Positions 41,468 through 49,849 of a DNA stretch of 52,129 nucleotides are shown here, one piece after another. The DNA lies in assembly GCF_003458715.1 (NCBI RefSeq), contig NZ_QRVI01000017.1, forward strand, positions 1 through 52,129. The letters are read 5' to 3'. This DNA comes from Eubacterium sp. AF22-8LB. GTDB taxonomy: Bacteria; Bacillota_I; Bacilli_A; Erysipelotrichales; Erysipelotrichaceae. How positions within the stretch are numbered: the stretch's first letter is position 1; every line of letters starts with the position of its first letter. Both the position numbers and the translations under genes were made by a program. Below the pieces are notes generated by a model, which saw only the letters and a list, made by a program, of their open reading frames with translations, made no database searches and was not told the origin of the DNA.

Positions 41468-43093
41468 TTAAGACTTATTGTTCTTCAAAATTGTCATATA
41501 CATCAATAATTGTTTTCTAGATTTTACACCAAGCTTACTATATATATTTCGATTGTGATACTTTAATGTATTATCTGTAATACTTAATGTATCTAGAATA
41601 TCCTTGCTGGAATATCCCTTCACGTATAACTCTAGAATCTCTTTTTCTTTACGTGTTAAAGTCGCAAGACATTCTAAGAAACGTTTATATTCATCCTCAT
41701 CAATATCATCGATACGTTTTGTCGTTAACCGCTCCACTTCTTTTTTAGCTCTGTCATATTCCTTTTGAATGGCTTCATGTTCATTTTCAATCAGTTGCAG
41801 CTTCTTGCGATTTTCCTGCATTTCTAGCTCAAGCGTCAACATTTTATTTTCAACTTCATAGTCTTTTGAAGATAAGAAATCCAAAAGATCATCAATTTCT
41901 TGTACATCATAGCGCATACTGTTTTTATTGTCTTTACGCAGCTGTTCTAATCCTTTTAGAATTGGGGACAGGTATCTTTGACTGAAGAAAGAGCATCCTA
42001 AAAATACAAATAATAATAGGACAATGGTAAAGAAGAATAATTCAATATTACTTTTTGCGATGGCTCGATTGTAGTCAGAATCCAAAATCATAACATATGT
42101 CGAATAGGTTTGATTCTTAGAAATTTTGATAGTGTTCTTAACTCCAATATAATTACGATCCTTACTTGTGATTCTTAATAAATTATTGCCAATAGGCTTA
42201 ATGGAAAGATCTCCATTTGGCATATAATAGAATCCGTTTTGGCTTCCCGTACTAAAGCCTTCATTTGTGATGATTGAATCGGAGTCTGGCACTAAAAGAC
42301 ACGTTAAATGGTTGAGAGTTGAGGGCTGGGTATGCGCAAATTTAAACCAGCTTTGTGAAATTTCAAAACCACAAAGACCATAGAAGGTACCATCCTTTCC
42401 AACTAAAGGAACACGTAATAGGGCGATTCTTTCACCTGTGTATGGCAATTGAATAATATTTGATAGGGAATAATCAAAGTTCCCTTTTTTTAATTCTTCA
42501 TAATCGGGTACAAGTGTAATATCAAATTCCTGTCTCCATTTACGATGTGGCATGATGCCATGCTTTTTTCCTATATTTGCGATGCCACGATACAAAATTA
42601 AGTCTTCCTTTGAATAGGACATTGTCGTTTTTTGAAGATACACACCACTTCGTTGTGTCTGCGCATTATCCAAAGTGGAATTGATTGTCGTATCTAGTTG
42701 TACATAAGCTCCTGAACAATTAGATCGTTCAAGATATTGTTCTAAAGGCTGAATCATATCATTTTCTAAAGAATAGATGGCATTGGGATTGTCCTGCAAC
42801 TGTTGAAAGGTTAATCCTTGATTCGCTAGGGTTGTTTCTAATATAGCTTCCATATTATCAGCCAATGCGATATTTATAGAGGCCAAGTCATCCCAATAAT
42901 TTTCCATATTCTTTGTGAAGTATTCACTTTGTGTTGTTAGATCTTTATGAAAATCTTGTTCGGTCGTTCCAAGTCTTCCAAATAGGAAGAGTCCCATCAA
43001 TAAAGTAATACTGATGGTAGTCACTAGAAAGAACATATATACGAAAAGCTTTCGTTTCATGGATCTTTCTTTTGATTTAAAACTTAATTGCAT
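41468..43093 (-). CDS. Membrane-anchored sensor with LuxR-type DNA-binding domain
   Basis: The 541-residue protein has a first membrane helix (about 14-38) and an extracellular region of about 300 residues with cache-like character (YIGVKNTIKISKNQTYSTYV). A second helix (about 345-368), a cytoplasmic coiled coil (about 385-465) and a C-terminal LuxR HTH (LATLTRKEKEILELYVKGYS) follow. It looks like a one-component transmembrane regulator: no kinase or receiver domain is present. It starts 9 nt after the solute-binding lipoprotein, behind TTGAGG, in the same operon, which suggests that protein supplies its signal. Confidence 0.88.
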   Translation of the reverse strand: MQLSFKSKERSMKRKLFVYMFFLVTTISITLLMGLFLFGRLGTTEQDFHKDLTTQSEYFTKNMENYWDDLASINIALADNMEAILETTLANQGLTFQQLQDNPNAIYSLENDMIQPLEQYLERSNCSGAYVQLDTTINSTLDNAQTQRSGVYLQKTTMSYSKEDLILYRGIANIGKKHGIMPHRKWRQEFDITLVPDYEELKKGNFDYSLSNIIQLPYTGERIALLRVPLVGKDGTFYGLCGFEISQSWFKFAHTQPSTLNHLTCLLVPDSDSIITNEGFSTGSQNGFYYMPNGDLSIKPIGNNLLRITSKDRNYIGVKNTIKISKNQTYSTYVMILDSDYNRAIAKSNIELFFFTIVLLLFVFLGCSFFSQRYLSPILKGLEQLRKDNKNSMRYDVQEIDDLLDFLSSKDYEVENKMLTLELEMQENRKKLQLIENEHEAIQKEYDRAKKEVERLTTKRIDDIDEDEYKRFLECLATLTRKEKEILELYVKGYSSKDILDTLSITDNTLKYHNRNIYSKLGVKSRKQLLMYMTILKNNKS

Positions 43094-43102
43094 AGGCTAA
43101 CC

Positions 43103-44431
43103 TCAAGAAAGACTTTTTAAAATATTCATTGCTTCATCTACAATTTCATCAATATCTTCACCAGCAGCAGCTCGTGCTTGCCATTCTGGTTGATGGCTTC
43201 TTACTTGATCATAAAATGCATAGGCCTTTCTAGAAATCGCATTTGGAACCTCTCTAGAAATAACGGTATAGTCGGATTTCATTTCGGTGAGTGTATTGTA
43301 TAAAGATTGTGTTTCTTCATCTTCAAACTTTTCATTTTTTAAGTTTTTAAATGCTTTTTTTGTGACTGGCATGTAACCTGCTTGGATCACAAAGTCCATG
43401 TTTCGTTTTGGCTCCACAAGCCAATGTGCAAAGACACTAGCGGCTTCTTGTTTTTGTTCTGTAGTCTTATAGGCACATAATCCAACACCAGCTTGTGTCA
43501 TGAGGGCATGGTCTTTATCGGCCTTTGGATAAGGCAGGGCAATCGCATTTAATGGTTCCGTTGTATTATCTGGATATGTAACGATGTCATTTAAATAGAG
43601 ATAGGCTGCACTGCTGGATACACCAATGAGTGTTTCTCCGGTTGTAAGTTCTGTGCTTGAATAGAAATCTGAAGCAGAAATATGGCCTTTGATCAATGGT
43701 TCTAGAAAGGTTCTAAAGGCTTCTTGAAATTCTTTATCGTCCGTATTATACCAGCCATTCTCATTAAACATATGTTTAGAACCTAATGCGATCGCATAAG
43801 ATTCAATGGAATTTAATAGATAATCAAAGCATAATAACGGCTTTCCATTTGACCATTCATAATATTTTTCGGCTACATCAAACGTTTGATTCCAAGTGTC
43901 AAAATCATTTAATGAAACAGCGGTATCGTTAGAAAACTTTTCAAATTGTGTACCATTCATAAATAAAACGATTGTTGATTTTGATAATGGAAGATCCACA
44001 AGCTTATCCTCTAGCATTCCAGCATCTAAAAACTCATCAACAAAATTTGAAATTTCCTTCTCTGTAAATACATCATTCCATACAACACTCTTATCTAAGC
44101 CTACCTGTTTGGCATTATGAATATGTCCTGTATAAAGATCTGGCATTGGATCTGCACCTGGTTCTTTAGATAAACTTTCTTCAAGCTCAGAACCAATTTT
44201 ACTCGCATTGGTTATTTTTGTGACATTAATTATGATGCCCTTGTCCTTGCCTTCAGTTTCATTGAATTCAGCAATCAATTGATTCATTGGAGAATTGACT
44301 TGTTCTCCATAAACATGCCACATTGTCAGGGTCACGGGGTTATCTTTATCGAGTAAAGATTTTGATGAACACCCATATAGATTGCACAGGCTTAGACCAA
44401 ATACTAATAAATATTTTATAACTTTTTTCAT
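43103..44431 (-). CDS. ABC-type sugar-binding lipoprotein without cognate permease genes
   Basis: The 442-residue protein has a signal peptide with lipobox LYGC (Cys21) and a family 1 solute-binding fold (TLTMWHVYGEQVNSPMNQL; AGYMPVTKKAFKNL near the end). Such proteins bind sugars or oligosaccharides at the cell surface. No permease or ATPase gene is adjacent. Instead the operon continues with a membrane LuxR-type sensor. I infer a sensory role, presenting ligand to the extracellular part of the sensor, though a distant transporter cannot be excluded. Confidence 0.9.
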   Translation of the reverse strand: MKKVIKYLLVFGLSLCNLYGCSSKSLLDKDNPVTLTMWHVYGEQVNSPMNQLIAEFNETEGKDKGIIINVTKITNASKIGSELEESLSKEPGADPMPDLYTGHIHNAKQVGLDKSVVWNDVFTEKEISNFVDEFLDAGMLEDKLVDLPLSKSTIVLFMNGTQFEKFSNDTAVSLNDFDTWNQTFDVAEKYYEWSNGKPLLCFDYLLNSIESYAIALGSKHMFNENGWYNTDDKEFQEAFRTFLEPLIKGHISASDFYSSTELTTGETLIGVSSSAAYLYLNDIVTYPDNTTEPLNAIALPYPKADKDHALMTQAGVGLCAYKTTEQKQEAASVFAHWLVEPKRNMDFVIQAGYMPVTKKAFKNLKNEKFEDEETQSLYNTLTEMKSDYTVISREVPNAISRKAYAFYDQVRSHQPEWQARAAAGEDIDEIVDEAMNILKSLS

Positions 44432-44457
44432 GATTTTCCCCTTTATTTACAGCAGTT

Positions 44458-44484
44458 CCCACCCTTTTTAAGTTTTGGGGTGGG
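44458..44484 (-). promoter_or_regulatory. Hairpin in the 5' leader of the solute-binding protein gene
   Basis: CCCACCC (44458-44464) and GGGTGGG (44478-44484) form a 7-bp G/C stem in otherwise A/T-rich DNA, just before the gene on the - strand. It could be an mRNA-stability or protein-binding element. Confidence 0.5.
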
Positions 44485-44536
44485 GTAAATTTTATAATAC
44501 TTTCTATAATGAAAATGTAAGTTGATTACATAAGTT

Positions 44537-44565
44537 TTGAAAGTGCTTTCTAAATACAATATAGC
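44537..44565 (+). promoter_or_regulatory. Promoter of the lipoprotein cluster overlapped by a cre-like site
   Basis: TTGAAA (44537-44542), 17-nt spacer, TATAGC (44560-44565). TGAAAGTGCTTTCT (44538-44551) is a near-palindrome close to the CcpA cre consensus and covers the -35, so carbon catabolite repression is plausible. The site lies between two divergent operons. Confidence 0.55.
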
Positions 44566-44608
44566 ACAAGTAAACAAGTCAATCAAATGAAGAAAGGAGG
44601 AAAATGAA

Positions 44609-45229
44609 ATGGGGTTGTTTTCTAAAAAGGAATGTGATGTGTGTAAAAAGAAGATGGCATTGATGGAAGGTTATAAATGTGCGGATGGTACGATCTGTAA
44701 TGACTGTAAGAAAAAAATGTCACCATTATTTACAGACTACAAAAACACAACAATAACACAGATCAAAGGGCAGCTAACCTATCGTGAAGAAAACGTACAA
44801 AGAGTCAAAGCGTTTGTGGCAGCTGAAACGTTTGGTGAGTATCCAAAGGTAATGGTTGATCGAAAGCACAACTGGTTTGTCGTGACAAAGGCAACAAAGC
44901 TTAGTGATGAAAATCCAGATGTGTTTGACTTAAGTGACATTCAAAATGTTTTGGTAGAAATTGAAGAGAATAAGCGAGAACTTCATTTCACAAATAAGAA
45001 AGGGAAGACATGTTCCTACAAACCAGCAAGATACGAATTTACGTACCAATTCAAGGTAAATATTCAAACGAATCATCCATTCATCAAAATGATTTCTTTG
45101 AAAATTACCAAAGAGGATGTCAAGATCATTTCAGAAATGCAGGATAAAGAAGTAATGGTACAGTCAAACGAAAAGTATCAGGAATCTTTACAGACGGCAA
45201 ACGCATTAAAGAATGCGCTTGAATCATAA
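44609..45229 (+). CDS. DUF4428-like zinc-finger protein
   Basis: The 206-residue cytoplasmic protein starts with a small zinc finger (Cys9, Cys12, Cys30, Cys33; ECDVCKKKMALMEGYKCADG) of the DUF4428 type, then a beta-rich region (about 55-175) that resembles a pleckstrin-like or bPH fold, and a helical end. Function is unknown. It heads the cluster behind the cre-overlapped promoter, and AAAGGAGG precedes the ATG. The next gene has the same architecture in diverged form. Confidence 0.7.
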   Translation: MGLFSKKECDVCKKKMALMEGYKCADGTICNDCKKKMSPLFTDYKNTTITQIKGQLTYREENVQRVKAFVAAETFGEYPKVMVDRKHNWFVVTKATKLSDENPDVFDLSDIQNVLVEIEENKRELHFTNKKGKTCSYKPARYEFTYQFKVNIQTNHPFIKMISLKITKEDVKIISEMQDKEVMVQSNEKYQESLQTANALKNALES

Positions 45230-45256
45230 TAATGCACAGAAAAGGAGGAATCATAT

Positions 45257-46000
45257 ATGGCAAATACATGTGCAATTTGTGGTGCTACAATTAATGTTTT
45301 ACAATCACAGAAATTAATGGATGGAAATTATATTTGTACAAAGGGTTGTCGTGCAAAGGGATTAAAATATTACGACTATGTTCATTCTGATTTAGATAAT
45401 GTCAAGGACCACATTCATCAAACTGAGGTGGGTACAAAGGTTTGGCAAGATTTAATGGAACCTTTGAAAAAAACACGTGATAAAAATCAAAAGATGCAGG
45501 CTTTCCGCCCTATTTATATTGCACCAAGTCTAGGTTTGATTGCGGTTATTGAAGCTCGTGGAGGTTTGTTTAATACAAAAACATATGCGTGTGTATTCCG
45601 TCTAGAAAATCTTCAGCTTTATAGAACTGAAAGGATGCCCGCAAGAACAAGTGGTTCGGATAAAGATAAAATGTGTGTTCACTTAGGTTTCGTACATACA
45701 AAAGGCTTAAATGATGTCTATATTCCATTTGATAGTGAAACTGATTGTCATCAATGTGTAGATTATCTAAATAAATTGTTTGGCTTAGATGATTCATTTA
45801 GAAGTGGCATTAAAAAGTCTGTAACTCAATTTAAGGCAACAAAGAGTATGTGGGATTTAGCGAAAGCCAAAAAGAATGGAGAAAATTTAGAAGAAAAAGC
45901 GAAAGCGACAGTGGATGCGTTTGGGGCAACTATTATTGGAGATCGTACGCAATTTAAAGATGCAGCCGATCAAGCTCTAGCTGGATATGATTTGGATTAA
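45257..46000 (+). CDS. Second zinc-finger (DUF4428-like) protein
   Basis: The 247-residue protein has an N-terminal finger (Cys5, Cys8, Cys27, Cys31; TCAICGATINVLQSQKLMDG). A beta-rich middle (about 80-180) and an Ala/Lys-rich helical tail follow. No signal peptide or membrane helix is seen, so it should be cytoplasmic. Function is unknown. It follows the related gene by 27 nt with AAAAGGAGGAAT. Its end overlaps the next gene by 14 nt. Confidence 0.65.
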   Translation: MANTCAICGATINVLQSQKLMDGNYICTKGCRAKGLKYYDYVHSDLDNVKDHIHQTEVGTKVWQDLMEPLKKTRDKNQKMQAFRPIYIAPSLGLIAVIEARGGLFNTKTYACVFRLENLQLYRTERMPARTSGSDKDKMCVHLGFVHTKGLNDVYIPFDSETDCHQCVDYLNKLFGLDDSFRSGIKKSVTQFKATKSMWDLAKAKKNGENLEEKAKATVDAFGATIIGDRTQFKDAADQALAGYDLD

Positions 46001-47273
46001 GCTTTGTTCGATCGTGTTTCTTAGTTTGAGTCTAATGTTTACAGGTTGTAAATCACAATCCAATGAAGAGGTGTATGTTTCAGATCTCTACAATATTCAT
46101 GAAGAATACCAGGATGCATGGGGAAATGTTGGTAAGTACGACATTTCCTTGCCTCGTATTCATTGTGATTCAAAATCCGCAAAGAAGTTGAATAAGACTA
46201 TAAAAAATGAATACAAGGATTTGATTCATACTTTAAATGAAGCAAAAGAAGAAAAGTATACATTACCAGATACAAGTATTAGCTATAAAGAATATTGGAA
46301 CAAGAAAATGGTTTCTTTAGTCATCAAGGAAGAAGTGGAAGCGGATGATCCTAGATACAAAGTATATCATTTTGATTTTAAAACAAAGAAGCGTGTTTCG
46401 AATAAAAAGCTATATAAGAAATATAAAATCAATCAAAAGGATACGAAGGCATGGGCTGCACAGGCTTTTGATCAAGAATATGCCAATGAATATTATGACA
46501 ATGTAAAGGAGTTAAGAGCTCAAACAATTGGTTTGTTGCCTTCAAATCTGGATGTGTTTTACCACAAAGGGAAATTGAATGTATTGATTCCTGTCGCCAC
46601 AAATTTTGGTTCTGGAACAAAGATGGTTCCGTATAGGCCAAGTCGCAAGAAGTCTTATAAGATAGAAGATTCTTCCACGTTTGACCAGATGACTATGACA
46701 TTAAAGAATAATAAGCTATCCCTCTATTTTGCAGGGACACAAAAAGCATATGAAGTACATGGATGTTTCAATGAATATAAACAGGTTCATGTATATGAAA
46801 TTGGTCCAGGCGTTACTTATGGATTTGCCCTTACGACAAATGGTTTGGTGGAAGTGATTGCGATTGAGGATGGTTTGCCAATTAATCGAGTTTGTAGCCA
46901 AGGACCATTATATGGGTTAGATAAAGTAAAGAGCCTTCGTGCTGGTCAGGCATTGACAGAAAAGGATCAGTTGATTGATTTATTTGATGCATTGAGAAAT
47001 CAGCCGTTTAAAAGTCTTGAGGGTACGTATACAAATGAGAGTGTAACACTTCAAATCGATGAGAATGGTTTGTATGCAATGCAGGATCAAGAGAATTCGC
47101 ATTCTGGCCTATTGTTTAGTGTAGGTATGGAAGAAGATGGATTTGTGTATGGATATGATGACTATAATCAACAAGTCTTATCGTATTGTAAAGTAATGCC
47201 GTTATATGAAAAATTAGAGATCAAAAATTTGTTTGATCATGACAAATTAGAATTGGAGTATAAATATGAATAA
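45987..47273 (+). CDS. Large lipoprotein of unknown function
   Basis: The 428-residue protein has a signal peptide and lipobox MFTGC (Cys21). The first part (about 30-230; ISLPRIHCDSKSAKKLNK, YKVYHFDFKTKKRVSNKKLY) recalls DUF4163/DUF3298-type extracellular domains such as those of PdaC and RsiV. The C-terminal part (about 345-428) looks like a separate beta domain. It is surface anchored. It overlaps genes on both sides (14 and 8 nt), so it is translated with the zinc-finger protein and the first small lipoprotein. Confidence 0.65.
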   Translation: MIWIKLCSIVFLSLSLMFTGCKSQSNEEVYVSDLYNIHEEYQDAWGNVGKYDISLPRIHCDSKSAKKLNKTIKNEYKDLIHTLNEAKEEKYTLPDTSISYKEYWNKKMVSLVIKEEVEADDPRYKVYHFDFKTKKRVSNKKLYKKYKINQKDTKAWAAQAFDQEYANEYYDNVKELRAQTIGLLPSNLDVFYHKGKLNVLIPVATNFGSGTKMVPYRPSRKKSYKIEDSSTFDQMTMTLKNNKLSLYFAGTQKAYEVHGCFNEYKQVHVYEIGPGVTYGFALTTNGLVEVIAIEDGLPINRVCSQGPLYGLDKVKSLRAGQALTEKDQLIDLFDALRNQPFKSLEGTYTNESVTLQIDENGLYAMQDQENSHSGLLFSVGMEEDGFVYGYDDYNQQVLSYCKVMPLYEKLEIKNLFDHDKLELEYKYE

Positions 47274-47910
47274 AAAATTATTAGTAAGTGCATTCGCATT
47301 AAGTATGGTATTTGGATTGACAGGATGTTCAAGTGAAAAGCCAGAAGAAAAAAAGGAAGATACAAAGGTTGTTGAAAAGAAAGAAGAGAAGAAGGAAGAA
47401 AAGAAAGAGGAAAAAAAGGAAGAAAGTACAGATGCTGTATTAGTAAGAGAAATTTCGAGTAAGACATATACAGTCACAATTCCTGAGCTTACTTCATTCT
47501 ATACACCAAGTAGAGATGGTTTAGAAGTTAAAACAGAAGTAAATGAGCAACAAATCTCATATACGCTTGAAGATGAATTTGGTGATTTTAAAATGGCTAT
47601 TTATGTAAATCCAATCAATGCTGAGAGTGCAGAAGCCTATGCGAATCGTATTAATGAAGGATTTAAGGATGATGAATCGAAACAATATAAGCCTAGCACG
47701 GTGGGTGATTTCAGTGGCTTTATAAAAGTGACTACAAGTGAAAATCCTAGCTTCAAATGTAAAGATAACTTGTTGTTGGATTTTGAAAGTGTGGATGGTT
47801 CTGCTGTAGTGATGTCTGTAACGGTAGAACAATTCAATGATACGGATACAGCGGATATGGAAGTAGCGATGAAGGCTGTTTTAGACAATATGAAAGTTGA
47901 GGTTAAATAG
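47266..47910 (+). CDS. Small K/E-linker lipoprotein, array member 1
   Basis: The 214-residue protein has lipobox LTGC (Cys21), a linker (about 22-55) of repeated KKEEKKEE, then a roughly 150-residue beta-rich domain. The domain pattern is YTVTIPELTSFYTPSRDG, later YKPSTVGDFSGF, and ends LDNMKVEVK. All array members share it. The linker probably spans the cell wall. Function is unknown. GGAG precedes the ATG inside the previous gene. Confidence 0.7.
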   Translation: MNKKLLVSAFALSMVFGLTGCSSEKPEEKKEDTKVVEKKEEKKEEKKEEKKEESTDAVLVREISSKTYTVTIPELTSFYTPSRDGLEVKTEVNEQQISYTLEDEFGDFKMAIYVNPINAESAEAYANRINEGFKDDESKQYKPSTVGDFSGFIKVTTSENPSFKCKDNLLLDFESVDGSAVVMSVTVEQFNDTDTADMEVAMKAVLDNMKVEVK

Positions 47911-47912
47911 TC

Positions 47913-48560
47913 ATGAACGCAAAATTTGTGAAGAGCTTATTAGTAATCGGAATGGGCTTGAGTTTAGCTGCTTGTTCATCGAATGATCCAGAGCCTAAAA
48001 AGGAAGATACAAAGGTTGTTGAAGCTAAAAAGGAAGAAAAGAAAGAGGAAAAGAAAGAAGAGAAAACAACGGATTTTGTGGTAAGCAAAAACTACAACAA
48101 GAAGTATGAGATCATCATCACAATGCCTCAAGATTTCACAAAGATTTATACGCCAGCTGATGGTGTAGAGGTTACAGGAGAGATTGTCAATGATTCCTTT
48201 ATTCGCTATAGCTTTGAAAATAAAGAAGCCGATACGAAAAAGATTGCGGCTATTGAAGCTAATGCAGATGCGACAGCGGATGAAGTGGCTGAAACCTTCA
48301 ATAAAGGTGAGGAAGATGAAAGTAAGCTTTATAAGCCTTATCAGGTTGGAAACTATACAGGCGTAAATAAAATTCAAGATTATTCTTATGATGATTATGT
48401 AACGTACAATATGTATTTCAATTTGGATCGAGATGGTTTTAAAGGAACAATTAAGGTTGTTGTTGAAAAGCTAAAAGCGGAAGCGGATGATTCGGATACA
48501 GAAGCTATTATTACTGCAATTTTAGATAATGTAAAAGTTGAAAAGAAGAAATGTGAGTAA
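47913..48560 (+). CDS. Small K/E-linker lipoprotein, array member 2
   Basis: The 215-residue protein has lipobox LAAC (Cys21), a linker beginning DTKVVEAKKEEKKEEKKEE, and the shared domain (YEIIITMPQDFTKIYTPADG; YKPYQVGNYTG; ending ILDNVKVEKK). It starts 2 nt after member 1 without its own ribosome site, so reinitiation is likely. The linker DNA is close to member 1's, so the two are recent duplicates. Confidence 0.7.
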   Translation: MNAKFVKSLLVIGMGLSLAACSSNDPEPKKEDTKVVEAKKEEKKEEKKEEKTTDFVVSKNYNKKYEIIITMPQDFTKIYTPADGVEVTGEIVNDSFIRYSFENKEADTKKIAAIEANADATADEVAETFNKGEEDESKLYKPYQVGNYTGVNKIQDYSYDDYVTYNMYFNLDRDGFKGTIKVVVEKLKAEADDSDTEAIITAILDNVKVEKKKCE

Positions 48561-48564
48561 GCCT

Positions 48565-49164
48565 ATGAATCATAAGCTAGCTAAGATCTTGCTTGCGCTA
48601 GGTATAGGCTTAAGCCTGGTTTCTTGTGCAAAAAAGCCAGAAGAACCAAGGTCTTCACAAGTGAAAAAAGAAGAGAAGGTAAAGATTGGCGAAATGACTG
48701 GAGTCGCACAAATGAATGGCTATTTCATTAAGATGACAATGCCAGATTTATTGTCGGTTTATACACCGAAACAAGAAGGCTTAAACATATCGGGTAAGCT
48801 AGAGGGTGGTCGTATTCTTAAATATGATTTACATTCGGATGATCGTACGTATATCACGCGAATTTCAATTGATTGTGATTATCGTAAGGCGGCCAAGGAA
48901 ACGGCGGATGTCTTGAATGCAGGTTTTGAAGATGAAGCAGATCAATATAAGGCATTTACGATTGGTAAGTATTCGGGTTATAAGAAAACGACGGTATATG
49001 ATTCGTCTGATAAAACCTATTCTAAGATGTTGATTGATTATCCGGTTGGTGAAGATAATGTTGTCTTACAAATTTATGTAGAACAAGAAAAAGCCAATGA
49101 TTTGGATGAGGTAACACTTGCTGTATTGGATAATATCGTTGTTGAAATTTGTATGGAAGAGTAG
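48565..49164 (+). CDS. Small lipoprotein, array member 3
   Basis: The protein, about 199 residues from ATG 48565, has lipobox LVSC (Cys21), only a short linker (KKPEEPRSSQVKKEEK), and the shared domain (KMTMPDLLSVYTPKQEG; YKAFTIGKYSGYKK; DYPVGEDNVVLQIYVEQ; ending LDNIVVEI). An in-frame GTG at 48552 would precede the signal sequence; the ATG gives a signal peptide aligned with the other members. Confidence 0.7.
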   Translation: MNHKLAKILLALGIGLSLVSCAKKPEEPRSSQVKKEEKVKIGEMTGVAQMNGYFIKMTMPDLLSVYTPKQEGLNISGKLEGGRILKYDLHSDDRTYITRISIDCDYRKAAKETADVLNAGFEDEADQYKAFTIGKYSGYKKTTVYDSSDKTYSKMLIDYPVGEDNVVLQIYVEQEKANDLDEVTLAVLDNIVVEICMEE

Positions 49165-49173
49165 GTGATAAGA

Positions 49174-49848
49174 GTGAAAAAGAATAAGTTATTAACTGGC
49201 TTCTTGGTTTTGTGTATGGGACTTAGTTTAGTGGCTTGTTCATCAAATGAGCCAGAAGAAAAGGTAGAAGAAAAGAAAATAGAAGAGACTAAGGCAATCG
49301 AAGAAAAAGAAGAAAAGGTAAAAGAAGAGAAGAAGGAAGAAGAAAAGGCTAAGGCAGCTGAGGAAGAAAAAGAAAAGGATAGTACGATTATTAGTTATGC
49401 GAATAAAAAGGTAAGAGTTACTTTACCTAAAGATTTGACTTCTTTCCATATGCCTGCTAGAGAAATTTCTAGATATAGCTATATGGAAGAATCGAATGTT
49501 CTTGGTTATTCATTGTATGCGAAAGATCGTACGTTCACCATTCATTTCTCAATTGGAACGGATGGCTGGGATTCAGCAGAGGCTGCTAGCGTTTCTCACA
49601 ACAAGGTTTGTAAGGATGAATCAAAAATGTATGAGCCATGTACTGTAGGTGAATATTCTGGATATAAGTATGTGGTGTCAAGTGATAAATCGATTGAATA
49701 TCATTATGTGCTTGATTATCTAGTGGATGGTCAAGATGTCGTACTAACCATTCGTGAAGAATTACGTAATGATGACGATACTTCCTTGTTAGAGCCATTG
49801 TTGCTGGATGTGGTACATAATTTAAAGATTGAATTAATAGGAGAATAA
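49174..49848 (+). CDS. Small K/E-linker lipoprotein, array member 4
   Basis: From GTG 49174 the protein has about 224 residues. The start is set by AGGTGA at 49163-49168; an upstream GTG lies in that site. It has lipobox LVAC (Cys22), the longest single K/E-rich linker of the array (about 26-75), and the shared domain (VRVTLPKDLTSFHMPARE; YEPCTVGEYSGYKY; ending NLKIELIGE). Its signal-peptide DNA is nearly identical to that of member 5. Confidence 0.7.
   Translation: MKKNKLLTGFLVLCMGLSLVACSSNEPEEKVEEKKIEETKAIEEKEEKVKEEKKEEEKAKAAEEEKEKDSTIISYANKKVRVTLPKDLTSFHMPAREISRYSYMEESNVLGYSLYAKDRTFTIHFSIGTDGWDSAEAASVSHNKVCKDESKMYEPCTVGEYSGYKYVVSSDKSIEYHYVLDYLVDGQDVVLTIREELRNDDDTSLLEPLLLDVVHNLKIELIGE
49183..49242 (+). 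repeat. Signal-peptide DNA repeat, copy A
   Basis: About 60 nt coding the lipoprotein signal sequence (NKLLTGFLVL to LVACS) recurs in copies B (49859-49918) and C (51024-51083). A and B differ at only a few bases, far closer than the domains they precede. Confidence 0.8.
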
Positions 49849-49849
49849 T

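Noticed and set aside
47237..48088. Several - strand frames rich in Phe, Ser and Leu opposite the lipoproteins
   Set aside because: They are complements of the KKEEKKEE linkers (GAA/AAG repeats read backwards), without starts or ribosome sites.
47340..49380. CRISPR-like or satellite repeat in the lipoprotein region
   Set aside because: The repeated GAAGAAAAG units are coding linkers of variable length in frame, without regular spacers.
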